Of a stretch of DNA of 64,000 bases, positions 25,516 to 34,001 are shown piece by piece. Under the pieces are notes generated by a model. The model had not been told where the DNA came from and did no database searches. It was given only the letters and a program-made list of their open reading frames with translations. A program made the translations under genes and the position numbers. The DNA lies in assembly GCF_021608185.1 (NCBI RefSeq), contig NZ_JAKIHN010000008.1:62001-126000 (forward strand). The letters are read 5' to 3'. Source of the stretch: Flavobacterium anseongense. Lineage in GTDB: Bacteria > Bacteroidota > Bacteroidia > Flavobacteriales > Flavobacteriaceae. Every line of letters begins with the position of its first letter. The stretch's first letter is position 1.

Positions 25516-27680
25516 CTCAAATTCGCCGCAATAATTTTATAGAAATTTTCGGGTTCAAAAGGTTTGGTGATTACATCGGTCATGCCAAATGACATTAGCA
25601 TTTCTCTGTTTTCATTCAGCGAAATTGCTGTTAAAGCGATGATTGGTTTTTTGGTATCAAACTCCCGAATTTTCTGTGTGGCAATGGTGCCGTTTATGCC
25701 GGGTAAATGAACATCCATCAACACTAAATCAAAATCATTTTCTTTGCTGAGCATTTCAACCGCTTCTTCGCCACTATCTATTATTTGGCATACAATCCCT
25801 TTTTTCTCGAGCATTTTTTTGGTTACCATCTGGTTGATTTTGTTGTCTTCTACCACCAAAATTCTTTTACCAATAAGTAGGTCATCTGAATATATTCTTC
25901 CTTTTTCAACTTCTATTTCCTGAGTTCCGTGTTGCAGATTTAACTCGAAATCAAAAGTAGTTCCAACGCCAACTTCGCTGGTTAAGTTAATGTCTCCGCC
26001 TAATAAATCAACCAGTTTTTTTACAATGGTTAAGCCCAAACCGGTTCCTCCATATTTCCGGTTGATTTCGATAGAACCTTGAGAAAAACTTTCAAAAATC
26101 GTGTCTTGTTTGTCTATGGGAATGCCAATTCCTGTATCGCTTATAGCAAAATTTATTCTGGAGTAATCTTCACCGGTTTCAATTACTTTAGCAACTACTT
26201 TTACTTCGCCATTTTTGGTAAACTTCAGCGCGTTGTTAATTAAGTTGATAAATATTTGAGACAACTTTGTTGGGTCGCTAAGCAAAAATTCGGGAACGTT
26301 CGAATCTATTTCAAGCAGGAATTTATTATTGTTTTTGGTTGCAATTTCAAGCATCGAGTTTTGAATGTCGAGCAGTAATTGTTTTATACTAAAATTGATG
26401 TATTCGATTTCGATATTGTTCGATTCGATTCGGTTAATCTCCAAAATTTCATTGATGAATGTCAGCAGATAATTTCCCGAAAACTTCAAGGAATTTAAGT
26501 AATGTATTTGATTTTGTTTTGGATTATCTTCAATCAATAAATGGGTTATTCCGTTGATGGCATTAAGAGGCGTTCGAAGCTCGTGACTTACAGTTGATAA
26601 AAATTCAGCTCTGGCTTTCGAGGCTTTTTCAGCATTGTCTTTTGCAATTTGCAGTTCGAAATTTTTCTCTTTTAAAATATTGTTGGATTGTGTTCGTATG
26701 ATATTATTTTTATACAAAGACAAGCTCAAAAGTGATAAAATCGTAATCAGTGCAATGGCCAAAATGCTTATAAGCTTGGCGAATTTGTTGGTTTTTTGCT
26801 GTGTTTCATTTTCTTTAGTCATTTGAGCAATGGCTTTCATTCGCTCACTTTCCTTGAAATTTACATAATCATTGGTGTTTAATTTTTTATTGTATAGATG
26901 CGAAAGGCTGTCTTTTAATTCCAAATGCGCTTTGAGATAAGCATATGAATTTTTTAAATCAAGCAGCTTTTCATACGACTTACTCAAATCCAATAAAATT
27001 TTTGCTTTTTGGTCTAAGTTTTTTTCTTTTGTGCTTAGTGCTAAAGCTCTGTTGAGATAGTTTACACTTAAATTGCTGTGATTTAATTTTTGTTCGATTG
27101 TCCCAAGTTGGTACAGAGCTTCGGCTTTGGTTTTGAAAATATCTTTTGAGTCATCTTTGGCAATAATTTCAGTAAATAGTTTGGCAGCCAATTCTGTTTT
27201 TCCGTTATTCTTATATAAAATCCCTTTCTGCAGATTCATAAAAGGTGAAGCGTCAATTTTTAGTGCTTTGTATATGGATTCTGCTTTATCAAAGCTATCT
27301 TCGGCTTTGTCAAACTCTTCCAAACCCATATAACAAAGTCCAATGTTGTAATAGCAAAAGGCGTAATCAGTTGAAGGTATAAGCTGGTTGTATAAATCGG
27401 CGCTATTGGTAAAAGATTCTAAAGCGTCACTCCATTTTTTTAATTCAGAGTAGGTTGATCCTAGCGAGAATAAGGCATCAGCCTTTCCTTTGGTGTTATT
27501 GTTAAGTTTAGCATAATTAAAAGCTTTCTGGGAAAAAGCAAGCGAAGATTTGTAGTTGTTCGTTTTTTTATTGAAGTTAGCCAACTGTATATAATAGGCG
27601 GTGCTGTCAACTTTTTTTATTGACATTTTTTGCCCAAAACAGACAATAGGAATAAACAGGAAAATCCAAATCCATTTCAT
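25512..27680 (-). CDS. TPR-containing hybrid histidine kinase / response regulator
   Basis: This 722-residue protein has a signal peptide (cleavage near CFGQ), about six TPR units in the periplasm (about 25-265) and one membrane segment (about 297-320). It continues with a coiled linker, a HisKA domain with phospho-acceptor His near 365 (STVSHELRTPLN), a HATPase domain (N box INLINNALKFT, DTGIGIP, GGTGLGL), and a C-terminal receiver domain with phospho-acceptor Asp near 653 (LVLMDVHLPG). No output domain follows, so the signal must pass to another protein by phosphorelay. It lies 41 bp after gap and may be read through from the lipA-gap operon. Confidence 0.94.
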   Translation of the reverse strand: MKWIWIFLFIPIVCFGQKMSIKKVDSTAYYIQLANFNKKTNNYKSSLAFSQKAFNYAKLNNNTKGKADALFSLGSTYSELKKWSDALESFTNSADLYNQLIPSTDYAFCYYNIGLCYMGLEEFDKAEDSFDKAESIYKALKIDASPFMNLQKGILYKNNGKTELAAKLFTEIIAKDDSKDIFKTKAEALYQLGTIEQKLNHSNLSVNYLNRALALSTKEKNLDQKAKILLDLSKSYEKLLDLKNSYAYLKAHLELKDSLSHLYNKKLNTNDYVNFKESERMKAIAQMTKENETQQKTNKFAKLISILAIALITILSLLSLSLYKNNIIRTQSNNILKEKNFELQIAKDNAEKASKARAEFLSTVSHELRTPLNAINGITHLLIEDNPKQNQIHYLNSLKFSGNYLLTFINEILEINRIESNNIEIEYINFSIKQLLLDIQNSMLEIATKNNNKFLLEIDSNVPEFLLSDPTKLSQIFINLINNALKFTKNGEVKVVAKVIETGEDYSRINFAISDTGIGIPIDKQDTIFESFSQGSIEINRKYGGTGLGLTIVKKLVDLLGGDINLTSEVGVGTTFDFELNLQHGTQEIEVEKGRIYSDDLLIGKRILVVEDNKINQMVTKKMLEKKGIVCQIIDSGEEAVEMLSKENDFDLVLMDVHLPGINGTIATQKIREFDTKKPIIALTAISLNENREMLMSFGMTDVITKPFEPENFYKIIAANLS

Positions 27681-27721
27681 TTTGTGTGGCTAAATAAATT
27701 ATATTGTTAAAAATAGGGAAA

Positions 27722-28711
27722 TTATTTTTTCAATAAAAGTATTAAATCAATTATTCGGGAAGAATAGCCAATTTCGTTATCATACCAGCCAACGACTTTG
27801 ACCATTTTACCGATAACCGAAGTTAGTTGCGCATCAAAAAGGCAGGAGTTTTTATTGCCAATAATATCTACCGAAACGATAGGGTCTTCGGTATAATCAA
27901 GAATTCCTTTTAGTGAAGTTTGTGAAGCATTTTTAAAGGCAGCATTGATTTCGGCAATAGTAACTTCTTTTTTTACATAACAAGTAATATCAGTCAAAGA
28001 ACCGTCTGGAACAGGAACACGAATTCCGCTTCCGCCAATTTTTCCTTCCATTTCCGGGAAAATTTTGGTTAGTGCTTTGGCTGCACCGGTTGTTGTCGGA
28101 ACAATAGACTGACTTGCACCACGAGCACGACGCAAATCTTTGTGTGGTTGATCGTGTAAACTTTGGTCGGTAGTGTAGGAATGTACAGTTGTTATGTATG
28201 CTTGTTCGATGCCACAAAGTTCGTCAATGATTTTAATCATTGGAGCGGCATTATTAGTTGTGCAACTCGCATTGGAAACTATGTTTTCGGTTCCATCTAA
28301 TATGTTTTCGTTTACACCAAGAACAACGGTTTTAATTTCAGGAACTTCGGAAGGAGCAGAGAGAATTACTTTTTTGGCTCCGGCCAGAATGTGTTTGTTG
28401 ATGTCTTCAAACTTATTGTATTTCCCGGTGCTTTCGATGACAAAGTCGATTTTGTCCCAATTGAGATTGCTGATTTCTCTTTCATGAAAAAACGAAAAAT
28501 GTTTTCCGTCAACAATTATCGATTTGTCATCAAAAGAAACGTCATAAGGCAAAACACCGTGAATACTGTCGTATTTTATTAAATGTGCCATCGTTTTGTT
28601 GTCAGCAATATCATTGATGGCAACTACTTCAATTGAAGGATGATTGAGCAACAACCGGAAAAGATTTCTCCCAATGCGTCCAAAACCGTTGATGGCAATT
28701 TTTGTTTTCAA
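27722..28711 (-). CDS. gap: Glyceraldehyde-3-phosphate dehydrogenase
   Basis: This 329-residue protein has the NAD-binding start INGFGRIGRN and the Asp of INDIAD that favours NAD over NADP. SNASCTTNNAAPM carries the catalytic Cys, and HSYTTDQSLHD carries the His. The usual SCTTNC has its second Cys replaced by Asn; the catalytic Cys is intact. It interconverts glyceraldehyde-3-phosphate and 1,3-bisphosphoglycerate. It starts 3 bp after lipA, so the two form an operon. Whether this copy is glycolytic or gluconeogenic cannot be told from sequence. Confidence 0.94.
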   Translation of the reverse strand: MKTKIAINGFGRIGRNLFRLLLNHPSIEVVAINDIADNKTMAHLIKYDSIHGVLPYDVSFDDKSIIVDGKHFSFFHEREISNLNWDKIDFVIESTGKYNKFEDINKHILAGAKKVILSAPSEVPEIKTVVLGVNENILDGTENIVSNASCTTNNAAPMIKIIDELCGIEQAYITTVHSYTTDQSLHDQPHKDLRRARGASQSIVPTTTGAAKALTKIFPEMEGKIGGSGIRVPVPDGSLTDITCYVKKEVTIAEINAAFKNASQTSLKGILDYTEDPIVSVDIIGNKNSCLFDAQLTSVIGKMVKVVGWYDNEIGYSSRIIDLILLLKK

Positions 28712-28714
28712 GTT

Positions 28715-29584
28715 TTAAAGGATATGTTTTTCTGCGTGATAAGACGAACGCACTAACGGGCCACTTTCAACATGACGGAATCCCATTTCTTTACCCAGTT
28801 TTTCGTATTTCTCGAATTGTTCCGGAGTAATGAATTCTTTTACAGGCAAATGTTTTTTACTTGGTTGTAAGTATTGACCAATGGTAACGATATCAACATT
28901 TTGGTCACGCAAATCGCGCATGGTTTGTATCACTTCTTCTTCGGTTTCGCCAAGACCAAGCATGATGCCCGATTTAGTTCTGCGAATTCCTTGGTCTTTC
29001 AGGTATTTTAGAACAGCTAAACTTCTGTCATATTTCGCCTGAATACGAACTTCACGCGTTAAACGACGAACGGTTTCCACATTGTGCGATACCACTTCGG
29101 GATTGGCTTCTACAATTCGGTCAATAATTCTTTCTACACCTTGAAAATCGGGAATTAAGGTTTCCAATGTTGTTTCAGGATTCATTCGGCGAATCGCCTG
29201 AACGGTTTCTAACCAAATAATAGAACCCATATCTTTTAAATCGTCACGGTCGACGCTTGTAATTACGGCGTGTTTTATTTTCATGATTTTGATAGAACGC
29301 GCTACTTTTTCGGGTTCATCCCAATCTACCGTTTCGGGACGACCGGTTTTTACGCCACAAAAACCACACGAACGTGTGCAGATGTTTCCTAAAATCATAA
29401 AGGTAGCGGTGCCTTCTCCCCAACATTCACCCATATTTGGGCAACTGCCCGAAGCACAAATAGTGTTGAGTTTGTATTTGTCAACCAGACCACGAAGTTC
29501 CGAGTATTTTTGACCGATAGGTAGTTTTACCTTTAGCCATTTAGGCTTACCCACAGGTAAATTAGTATCAATAACTGATTCCAT
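28715..29584 (-). CDS. lipA: Lipoyl synthase
   Basis: This 289-residue radical-SAM enzyme inserts two sulfurs into protein-bound octanoate. The auxiliary cluster motif is [12 protein letters not shown] (Cys spacing CX4CX5C), the SAM cluster motif is CTRSCGFC, and the C-terminal RSSY motif holds the Ser ligand of the auxiliary cluster. All are intact. It heads the lipA-gap operon behind a TATCTTTG box. lipB is not in the window. Confidence 0.96.
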   Translation of the reverse strand: MESVIDTNLPVGKPKWLKVKLPIGQKYSELRGLVDKYKLNTICASGSCPNMGECWGEGTATFMILGNICTRSCGFCGVKTGRPETVDWDEPEKVARSIKIMKIKHAVITSVDRDDLKDMGSIIWLETVQAIRRMNPETTLETLIPDFQGVERIIDRIVEANPEVVSHNVETVRRLTREVRIQAKYDRSLAVLKYLKDQGIRRTKSGIMLGLGETEEEVIQTMRDLRDQNVDIVTIGQYLQPSKKHLPVKEFITPEQFEKYEKLGKEMGFRHVESGPLVRSSYHAEKHIL

Positions 29585-29603
29585 TCTTCATTTTTTAGCG
29601 ATA

Positions 29604-29611
29604 CAAAGATA
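29604..29611 (-). promoter_or_regulatory. -7 promoter element (TATCTTTG) for lipA-gap
   Basis: Read on the minus strand this is TATCTTTG, a full consensus match, 19 bp before the lipA ATG. Confidence 0.6.
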
Positions 29612-29653
29612 CAAATGTAAATGTTAGAATGGCGTTAAGAAAGTTTGGATTTT

Positions 29654-30493
29654 TTATTGTTTGGAATTGGCTCTTTTTTCCTGTTCAGCTAGTATTTTGG
29701 ACAGAAGGGGCTGTACTTCTTTTTCAATCAAAGCTTCTGATAAGTCTAATGCTTTTGGATTATCCACTAATTGATACCAAGGTTTTGTTCCGTCAAAATC
29801 ATAGCTACCGAAAATGACAACAGGAGTGCCTTTAAGCTTAATGGTTTCATCGTTTATCAATACCCATTCATCTGCCCAATCATAAAGATATTTGGCATCT
29901 CTTTCCTGAAGTCGAAGGCAGGAATGCGACGCAGGATAACCCGGCAGTTCATACTGATGCCATCCGACACCTAGTTTGTTGGCGACATTAAAGTTCCATT
30001 TTAAATCCCATTCGTCGTTAAACGTGCTGGTAGTTTTTTCGGCTTTCCAATTGGTAAAAAACAATCCGGTTGGTGTTTTATCTGATTTTCGTCCCATATT
30101 GGTTGGACCAGTCCGAATCAAATCGCCATATTCATAAGTTGCAAATGTTTGTGTGGCATACGAAAAGAATATTATTTTGCTAACATCGCTTAGTGAGGCG
30201 ACTTCTAGTGGGAATGGCAAATAATAAGCTAAATCGCCGGTCAAATCTGTTGGAACTATGATGGAATCCATTTTCACTATATTGGCTCTGTCGGTTCTGT
30301 TTGCAGCAAGAACTATCCAGATTTTGGAACTGTCTTTTGTAGTAGTCAACCAACTTTTGGTTTTTTCAAAATGATAGCTAATGGCTTTCGGTTTCACCCG
30401 AGTTGGGATGACTTTTTTACGCATCACAGGTTTTTCGTTTTTACACGAAGTCAGAACCATAAAAATACTAAGGATTAGGATATACTTTTTCAT
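29654..30493 (-). CDS. L,D-transpeptidase (YkuD) lipoprotein
   Basis: This 279-residue protein has a lipoprotein signal (LTSC, Cys17). The YkuD catalytic motif is complete: His in GVGWHQY, then PASHSCLRL with the nucleophilic Cys and following Arg. RTGPTNMGRKSDKTPTGLFF is the typical mid-domain stretch. Members make 3-3 peptidoglycan crosslinks or attach proteins to peptidoglycan; lipid anchoring places it at the envelope facing the periplasm. The acidic/Lys tail after the domain has no motif. It is a stand-alone gene. About 210 bp follow toward 30706, mostly the neighbour's terminator. Confidence 0.92.
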   Translation of the reverse strand: MKKYILILSIFMVLTSCKNEKPVMRKKVIPTRVKPKAISYHFEKTKSWLTTTKDSSKIWIVLAANRTDRANIVKMDSIIVPTDLTGDLAYYLPFPLEVASLSDVSKIIFFSYATQTFATYEYGDLIRTGPTNMGRKSDKTPTGLFFTNWKAEKTTSTFNDEWDLKWNFNVANKLGVGWHQYELPGYPASHSCLRLQERDAKYLYDWADEWVLINDETIKLKGTPVVIFGSYDFDGTKPWYQLVDNPKALDLSEALIEKEVQPLLSKILAEQEKRANSKQ

Positions 30494-30630
30494 GGTATAA
30501 AATTCCTTATTCTCAGGGCGAAAAGTGTTACATAATTTTTGCTATTTGTTATGACTTTTGAGTAAGTAAATAAAAATATCCATCGTTTTCACTCTAAGCG
30601 GAACAATAGCCTTTGTTCATTCTTTCCAAA

Positions 30631-30692
30631 ATAAGCAAAAAGCAACTGCCGCAAACAACAATCTGGTTAGACCATCATTTGCGGCAGCTGCT
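30631..30692 (-). terminator. Large hairpin terminator of the collagen-like gene
   Basis: A 15-bp stem with one mismatch (30641-30655 against 30678-30692, core CTGCCGCAAA / TTTGCGGCAG) is followed on the minus strand by CTTTTTGCTTATTTT. It lies 14 bp after the stop at 30706. Confidence 0.8.
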
Positions 30693-30705
30693 CATTAATT
30701 AACCT

Positions 30706-33222
30706 TTACTTTTTGTTCAGCTCTCCAATAAGTCTTTTTAGTTCGTCAATTTGTTGTTGCATTCCTTCGATCTCTTGTTGCTGTTCTTTTACAGCAGCAA
30801 TAAGAATAGGAACAATTGCTGTGTAATTAACGGCGTTAAACTCTACTTCGTCGCTTAACTTTTTACCGTTTTGTGAATCATTATTTTCATATTCGGCAGG
30901 CTGCACCGTTTTTTTTATCGCACTAGGTAGTACTTGTTGCAGTTCATCGGCAATTAAACCATATTGTAAACCCTCTGGCAGGTTCATGTGTTTATAAGTA
31001 CTGGTGTTATAATTGTATACCGAAGGTTGTAGACGGTTGATTAACGATAAAGCTTCATTCAAAGGCGCTATGTCGGTTTTCAGTTTTCTATCGCTTGCGA
31101 TAAATAAACCAGTTGTATAAACAGTTCCATTAAAATAACCACCAAAACTGGTAGTCGAACCTCCACTTCCGGAACCATACACACCGTAAGCAATTTCACC
31201 ACCAGTTGCAAGACCATAAAAACCATAATTGGAAATACTAGCATTGTCTGCAGTTGAATAAACCCCATAAGAATTGTTGCCTAACCTTGCGGTAGCATGA
31301 ACTCCATAATTGGTAGAAGTGCCATACATTCCATTTGCCTCAACTCCGTATGTGGTGGCTCCAAACTGACCACTTGCGTAAATTCCGTAATTTCTAGAGG
31401 CACCATTTTTACCGAAAGCAAACATGCCATACCTGTCGCCTGAACCTGCAATAATCGATTGTCCACCAACGCCAAGACTTCCACCGTCTCCCCAAACACC
31501 AGTACCATAATCTGCACTATTGTTATTTACACCGTGTACACCATAAGCTTCTGTATTGGTGCCTGTAAACTCTCCTCGTATGACTCCTTGTGATGCGGCA
31601 GTAGTGTTGCTTAGTACTTCTAGTTTGGTTGACGGTGCATTGGTTCCAATTCCCACTTTGTTACTAAAGTAATTTATATCTTCACCAGTTACATATACTC
31701 CATATTCGTTGCCGGTGGTGCTACCAACCGAATTACCATAAAGAAGGTATGAATTACCGGTACCGTCATTATCAGCAGTAATATTTAGACCATACAAATT
31801 GCCTGCTTGCCCTGCTGCTTTGTTCACATCGGCAGCATATCCGTAAGTGGTTCCGGATCCGTTATGGTTAACCAACTGGTGGCTGCCGTAAATGGTAGAT
31901 GTACTCGCTGCGGCTGCATCTACCCAGTTATAAGTGCCATATCTTGAACCGGTACCAAGAGGTGCCAAGTAGTTATAATTTCCGAATACACTTCCGGTGC
32001 CATTTGGTATAGCGTTTAGATAAGAACCATAAACAGAACTTGCATCTCCAGCGGTGCCTTCCATCAAAGAATATACGCCATATTTAGTTCCGGCACCCAC
32101 TTCATTTACGTTCAAATTGATTCCGTATTTGTTAGATGCACCTGTGTAATTATTCTGTATAAATAAACCTGTAGGTGTGGTTGAATCGGCTATATTTATT
32201 TTAAGCCTATTGCTGTCAGGTGTTGTTGTACCAATTCCTACATTCATGTTGGGATCTATACTAAGTGCTGGACTTGCCTGAACTGTTAGATGTAGTGAGC
32301 CGGTCGAATTTCCGGCTCCGGTACCTAAGTCAACATCGGTAGTACTACCTGAATAAGAACCCAAGTAACCTCTGTAAGCCCCGTCTTCGTACAGACCCAT
32401 AAACATATTGGTGGTTCCTTCCACTCTCATCGCGTTACCAGTGGTACTTTTCACATGCAGTTTTGAAGTAGGAGTTGTGGTACCTATACCAACATTAGCA
32501 CCATTATTGAAAATATTGTTGCTGTTTACTAACCACGAAGTACCATCCCAATAAGGCGTATTTCCAGCAACAGTACCGTTTAAAAGTATTCCTGGGTTGC
32601 CCTGAGGCCCTTGAGCACCAGTTGCTCCGGCAGGGCCAGTTTCACCTATTGGTCCCTGAGGACCTGTTGCACCCGTTAAGCCTGTTGGCCCTTGTGGTCC
32701 TGTTGCACCTGTTAATCCTATTGGTCCTTGCGGACCAGTAGCTCCTGTAAGACCGGTTGCACCAGTTGGGCCCATTGGTCCCTGAGGACCTGTTGCACCT
32801 GCTGGGCCGGCAGGTCCTGGAGTTCCATTTACAGAAAATAATGCATAAGGTACGCTTAAAAGTTCGTTAGTGCCTGAGATAGTATAGTTCGACCCTCCAG
32901 TTGGGTCGGTCTCTGTTTTAATAAAATAGGGTCCATCTGCCCAATTAATCCCTGCAAATGTTCCGGTTAGTGGTGTGCCACTACCAATTTCTAAACTTAC
33001 TAAACCGTTGGCATTGGTATTTGGGGTCTGCGTTTCGCTATATACTACAGTACCATTTGATGTACCTTGCAATACACTTATTTTCATTCCAACCGCTGTT
33101 GATGTTATTAGTGTATTACCATTGTTACGGATTACGGCTTGGTAACTCATTTTTTGTGGGGCTTGCGCAAATGCGCTTGCAGTTATAAAAAGCCCAGCTA
33201 TGATTGTATAAATTTTTTTCAT
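30706..33222 (-). CDS. Collagen-like surface protein with S74 intramolecular chaperone domain
   Basis: This 838-residue protein has a signal peptide (cleavage near AFAQ), then an N-terminal beta domain (about 20-130). About 25 Gly-X-Y triplets follow (about 135-210), then a long stretch of YGxY/YGV repeats typical of tail-fibre or head-repeat shafts. A Peptidase_S74 domain (about 735-800) contains SDRKLKTDI, which keeps the Ser and Lys spacing (SDxxxK) of the self-cleaving phage tailspike chaperones. A coiled coil ([25 protein letters not shown]) ends it. It should trimerise and may release its own chaperone. No T9SS signal is seen. It forms an operon with the small T9SS-signal protein, 4 bp upstream. 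Confidence 0.85.
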   Translation of the reverse strand: MKKIYTIIAGLFITASAFAQAPQKMSYQAVIRNNGNTLITSTAVGMKISVLQGTSNGTVVYSETQTPNTNANGLVSLEIGSGTPLTGTFAGINWADGPYFIKTETDPTGGSNYTISGTNELLSVPYALFSVNGTPGPAGPAGATGPQGPMGPTGATGLTGATGPQGPIGLTGATGPQGPTGLTGATGPQGPIGETGPAGATGAQGPQGNPGILLNGTVAGNTPYWDGTSWLVNSNNIFNNGANVGIGTTTPTSKLHVKSTTGNAMRVEGTTNMFMGLYEDGAYRGYLGSYSGSTTDVDLGTGAGNSTGSLHLTVQASPALSIDPNMNVGIGTTTPDSNRLKINIADSTTPTGLFIQNNYTGASNKYGINLNVNEVGAGTKYGVYSLMEGTAGDASSVYGSYLNAIPNGTGSVFGNYNYLAPLGTGSRYGTYNWVDAAAASTSTIYGSHQLVNHNGSGTTYGYAADVNKAAGQAGNLYGLNITADNDGTGNSYLLYGNSVGSTTGNEYGVYVTGEDINYFSNKVGIGTNAPSTKLEVLSNTTAASQGVIRGEFTGTNTEAYGVHGVNNNSADYGTGVWGDGGSLGVGGQSIIAGSGDRYGMFAFGKNGASRNYGIYASGQFGATTYGVEANGMYGTSTNYGVHATARLGNNSYGVYSTADNASISNYGFYGLATGGEIAYGVYGSGSGGSTTSFGGYFNGTVYTTGLFIASDRKLKTDIAPLNEALSLINRLQPSVYNYNTSTYKHMNLPEGLQYGLIADELQQVLPSAIKKTVQPAEYENNDSQNGKKLSDEVEFNAVNYTAIVPILIAAVKEQQQEIEGMQQQIDELKRLIGELNKK
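32588..32822 (-). repeat. Collagen-type Gly-X-Y coding repeat
   Basis: Reiterated GGNCCN triplet-of-codon units encode [15 protein letters not shown] sequence. It is the most GC-rich part of this gene and prone to length change by slippage. Confidence 0.85.
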
Positions 33223-33226
33223 CTTT

Positions 33227-33703
33227 TTATTTTTTAATGATTTTAAATGTTTTTATGTCTTTATAGTTGTTTGTTACTTTTAAAAAATATATCGCACTCG
33301 GTAAATTTTCCATACGGATAGTTTCTATGGAACTTGTGATTTTTTTGTTTTCAATTAATTTACCGGTTATGTCGTACAGTTGAAAGTTCAAAGAAGAAAG
33401 ATCGCTGTTGCCAACATTTAGTGTTAAATAATCAATAGTTGGGTTGGGGTATGCCTGTATAAGATTTACTTCATGGTTTTCCAATCCTAATACTATTGAA
33501 ATTTCGTAGGCTTGTTGTACGCCTTGAGCTACCGACCCATTAGAGCCTGTTATGGTGGTGTAAACTATCTGGCCTACGCTGTAAGCAACGGTTCCTCCGC
33601 TACCGGAAGCATTTCCGCCGGAAGCTGTAGCGGCTTGTTGTGCATGTGCTGAAAGACTAAATCCTAATAGCAAAACACCTAACTTTAGTTTTTTGTGTTT
33701 CAT
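33227..33703 (-). CDS. Small secreted protein with T9SS type A sorting domain
   Basis: This 158-residue protein has a signal peptide (cleavage near AHAQ) and a short Gly/Ser-rich mature part ([43 protein letters not shown], shown here as GGNASGSGG and SVGQIVYT). A complete type A sorting domain follows, about 85-158 ([31 protein letters not shown], basic end). Almost nothing but the sorting domain is present, so it may be a carrier or partner for the collagen-like protein in the same operon, which lacks such a domain. The operon promoter and LytTR-type boxes lie upstream (33783-33845). Confidence 0.88.
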   Translation of the reverse strand: MKHKKLKLGVLLLGFSLSAHAQQAATASGGNASGSGGTVAYSVGQIVYTTITGSNGSVAQGVQQAYEISIVLGLENHEVNLIQAYPNPTIDYLTLNVGNSDLSSLNFQLYDITGKLIENKKITSSIETIRMENLPSAIYFLKVTNNYKDIKTFKIIKK

Positions 33704-33782
33704 GTTGTTTTTTTTAAAGGTTAATTTTCGTTTACTTTTATAATTATGTTTTTCTGATTGTGTCTTCTTTGTGATTCTGAAC

Positions 33783-33790
33783 CAAAAGTA
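33783..33790 (-). promoter_or_regulatory. -7 promoter element (TACTTTTG) of the collagen-like operon
   Basis: On the minus strand it reads TACTTTTG. No -33 TTG is present in the 25 bp between it and the upstream 9-bp box, which fits an activator-dependent promoter. It leaves a leader of roughly 75 bases. Confidence 0.6.
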
Positions 33791-33815
33791 TTTGTTGTTC
33801 TTATTTTAAAACCCA

Positions 33816-33845
33816 CCTAATTGACGGATTTAGCTTCTGAATTGA
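33816..33845 (-). promoter_or_regulatory. LytTR-type operator, left pair
   Basis: Read on the minus strand: TCAATTCAG (33845-33837), a 12-bp spacer, then TCAATTAGG (33824-33816). Period is 21 bp. Both fit the LytTR-family 9-mer [TA][AC][CA]GTTN[AG][TG] except for A in place of G at position 4. The proximal box ends 25 bp before the -7 element. Confidence 0.65.
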
Positions 33846-33920
33846 TGAATGGTAATTTTTCATTAAATCAGATCAAAGGGTGTGTAATTCATTGTTTATT
33901 AATCCACAAAAAACAATGCG

Positions 33921-33950
33921 TCAATTGAGATGAGCCATTCATCAATTGAG
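33921..33950 (+). promoter_or_regulatory. LytTR-type operator, right pair
   Basis: TCAATTGAG (33921-33929), a 12-bp spacer, and an identical TCAATTGAG (33942-33950). Period is 21 bp. The proximal box ends 24 bp before the -7 element of the signalling operon. With the left pair it makes a near-mirror divergent control region. Confidence 0.68.
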
Positions 33951-33974
33951 AAAAAGTTTAATTTCTAAACTTTA

Positions 33975-33982
33975 TAAGTTTG
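33975..33982 (+). promoter_or_regulatory. -7 promoter element (TAAGTTTG) of the signalling operon
   Basis: TAAGTTTG is a full consensus match, 19 bp before the ATG at 34002. No -33 TTG is seen. Confidence 0.6.
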
Positions 33983-34001
33983 TTTATTTAAATTTAATTG
34001 T

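Noticed and set aside
27722..28711. Inactive GAPDH because SCTTNC reads SCTTNN
   Set aside because: The catalytic first Cys and the His are intact. The second Cys is not required for catalysis.
32588..32822. Short GC-rich repeats suggesting a CRISPR or VNTR element
   Set aside because: They are Gly-X-Y codons within an uninterrupted reading frame.
30706..33222. S74 and tail-fibre-like domains taken as a prophage
   Set aside because: No capsid, terminase, integrase or lysis gene lies nearby. The protein has a signal peptide and shares an operon with a T9SS-signal protein.
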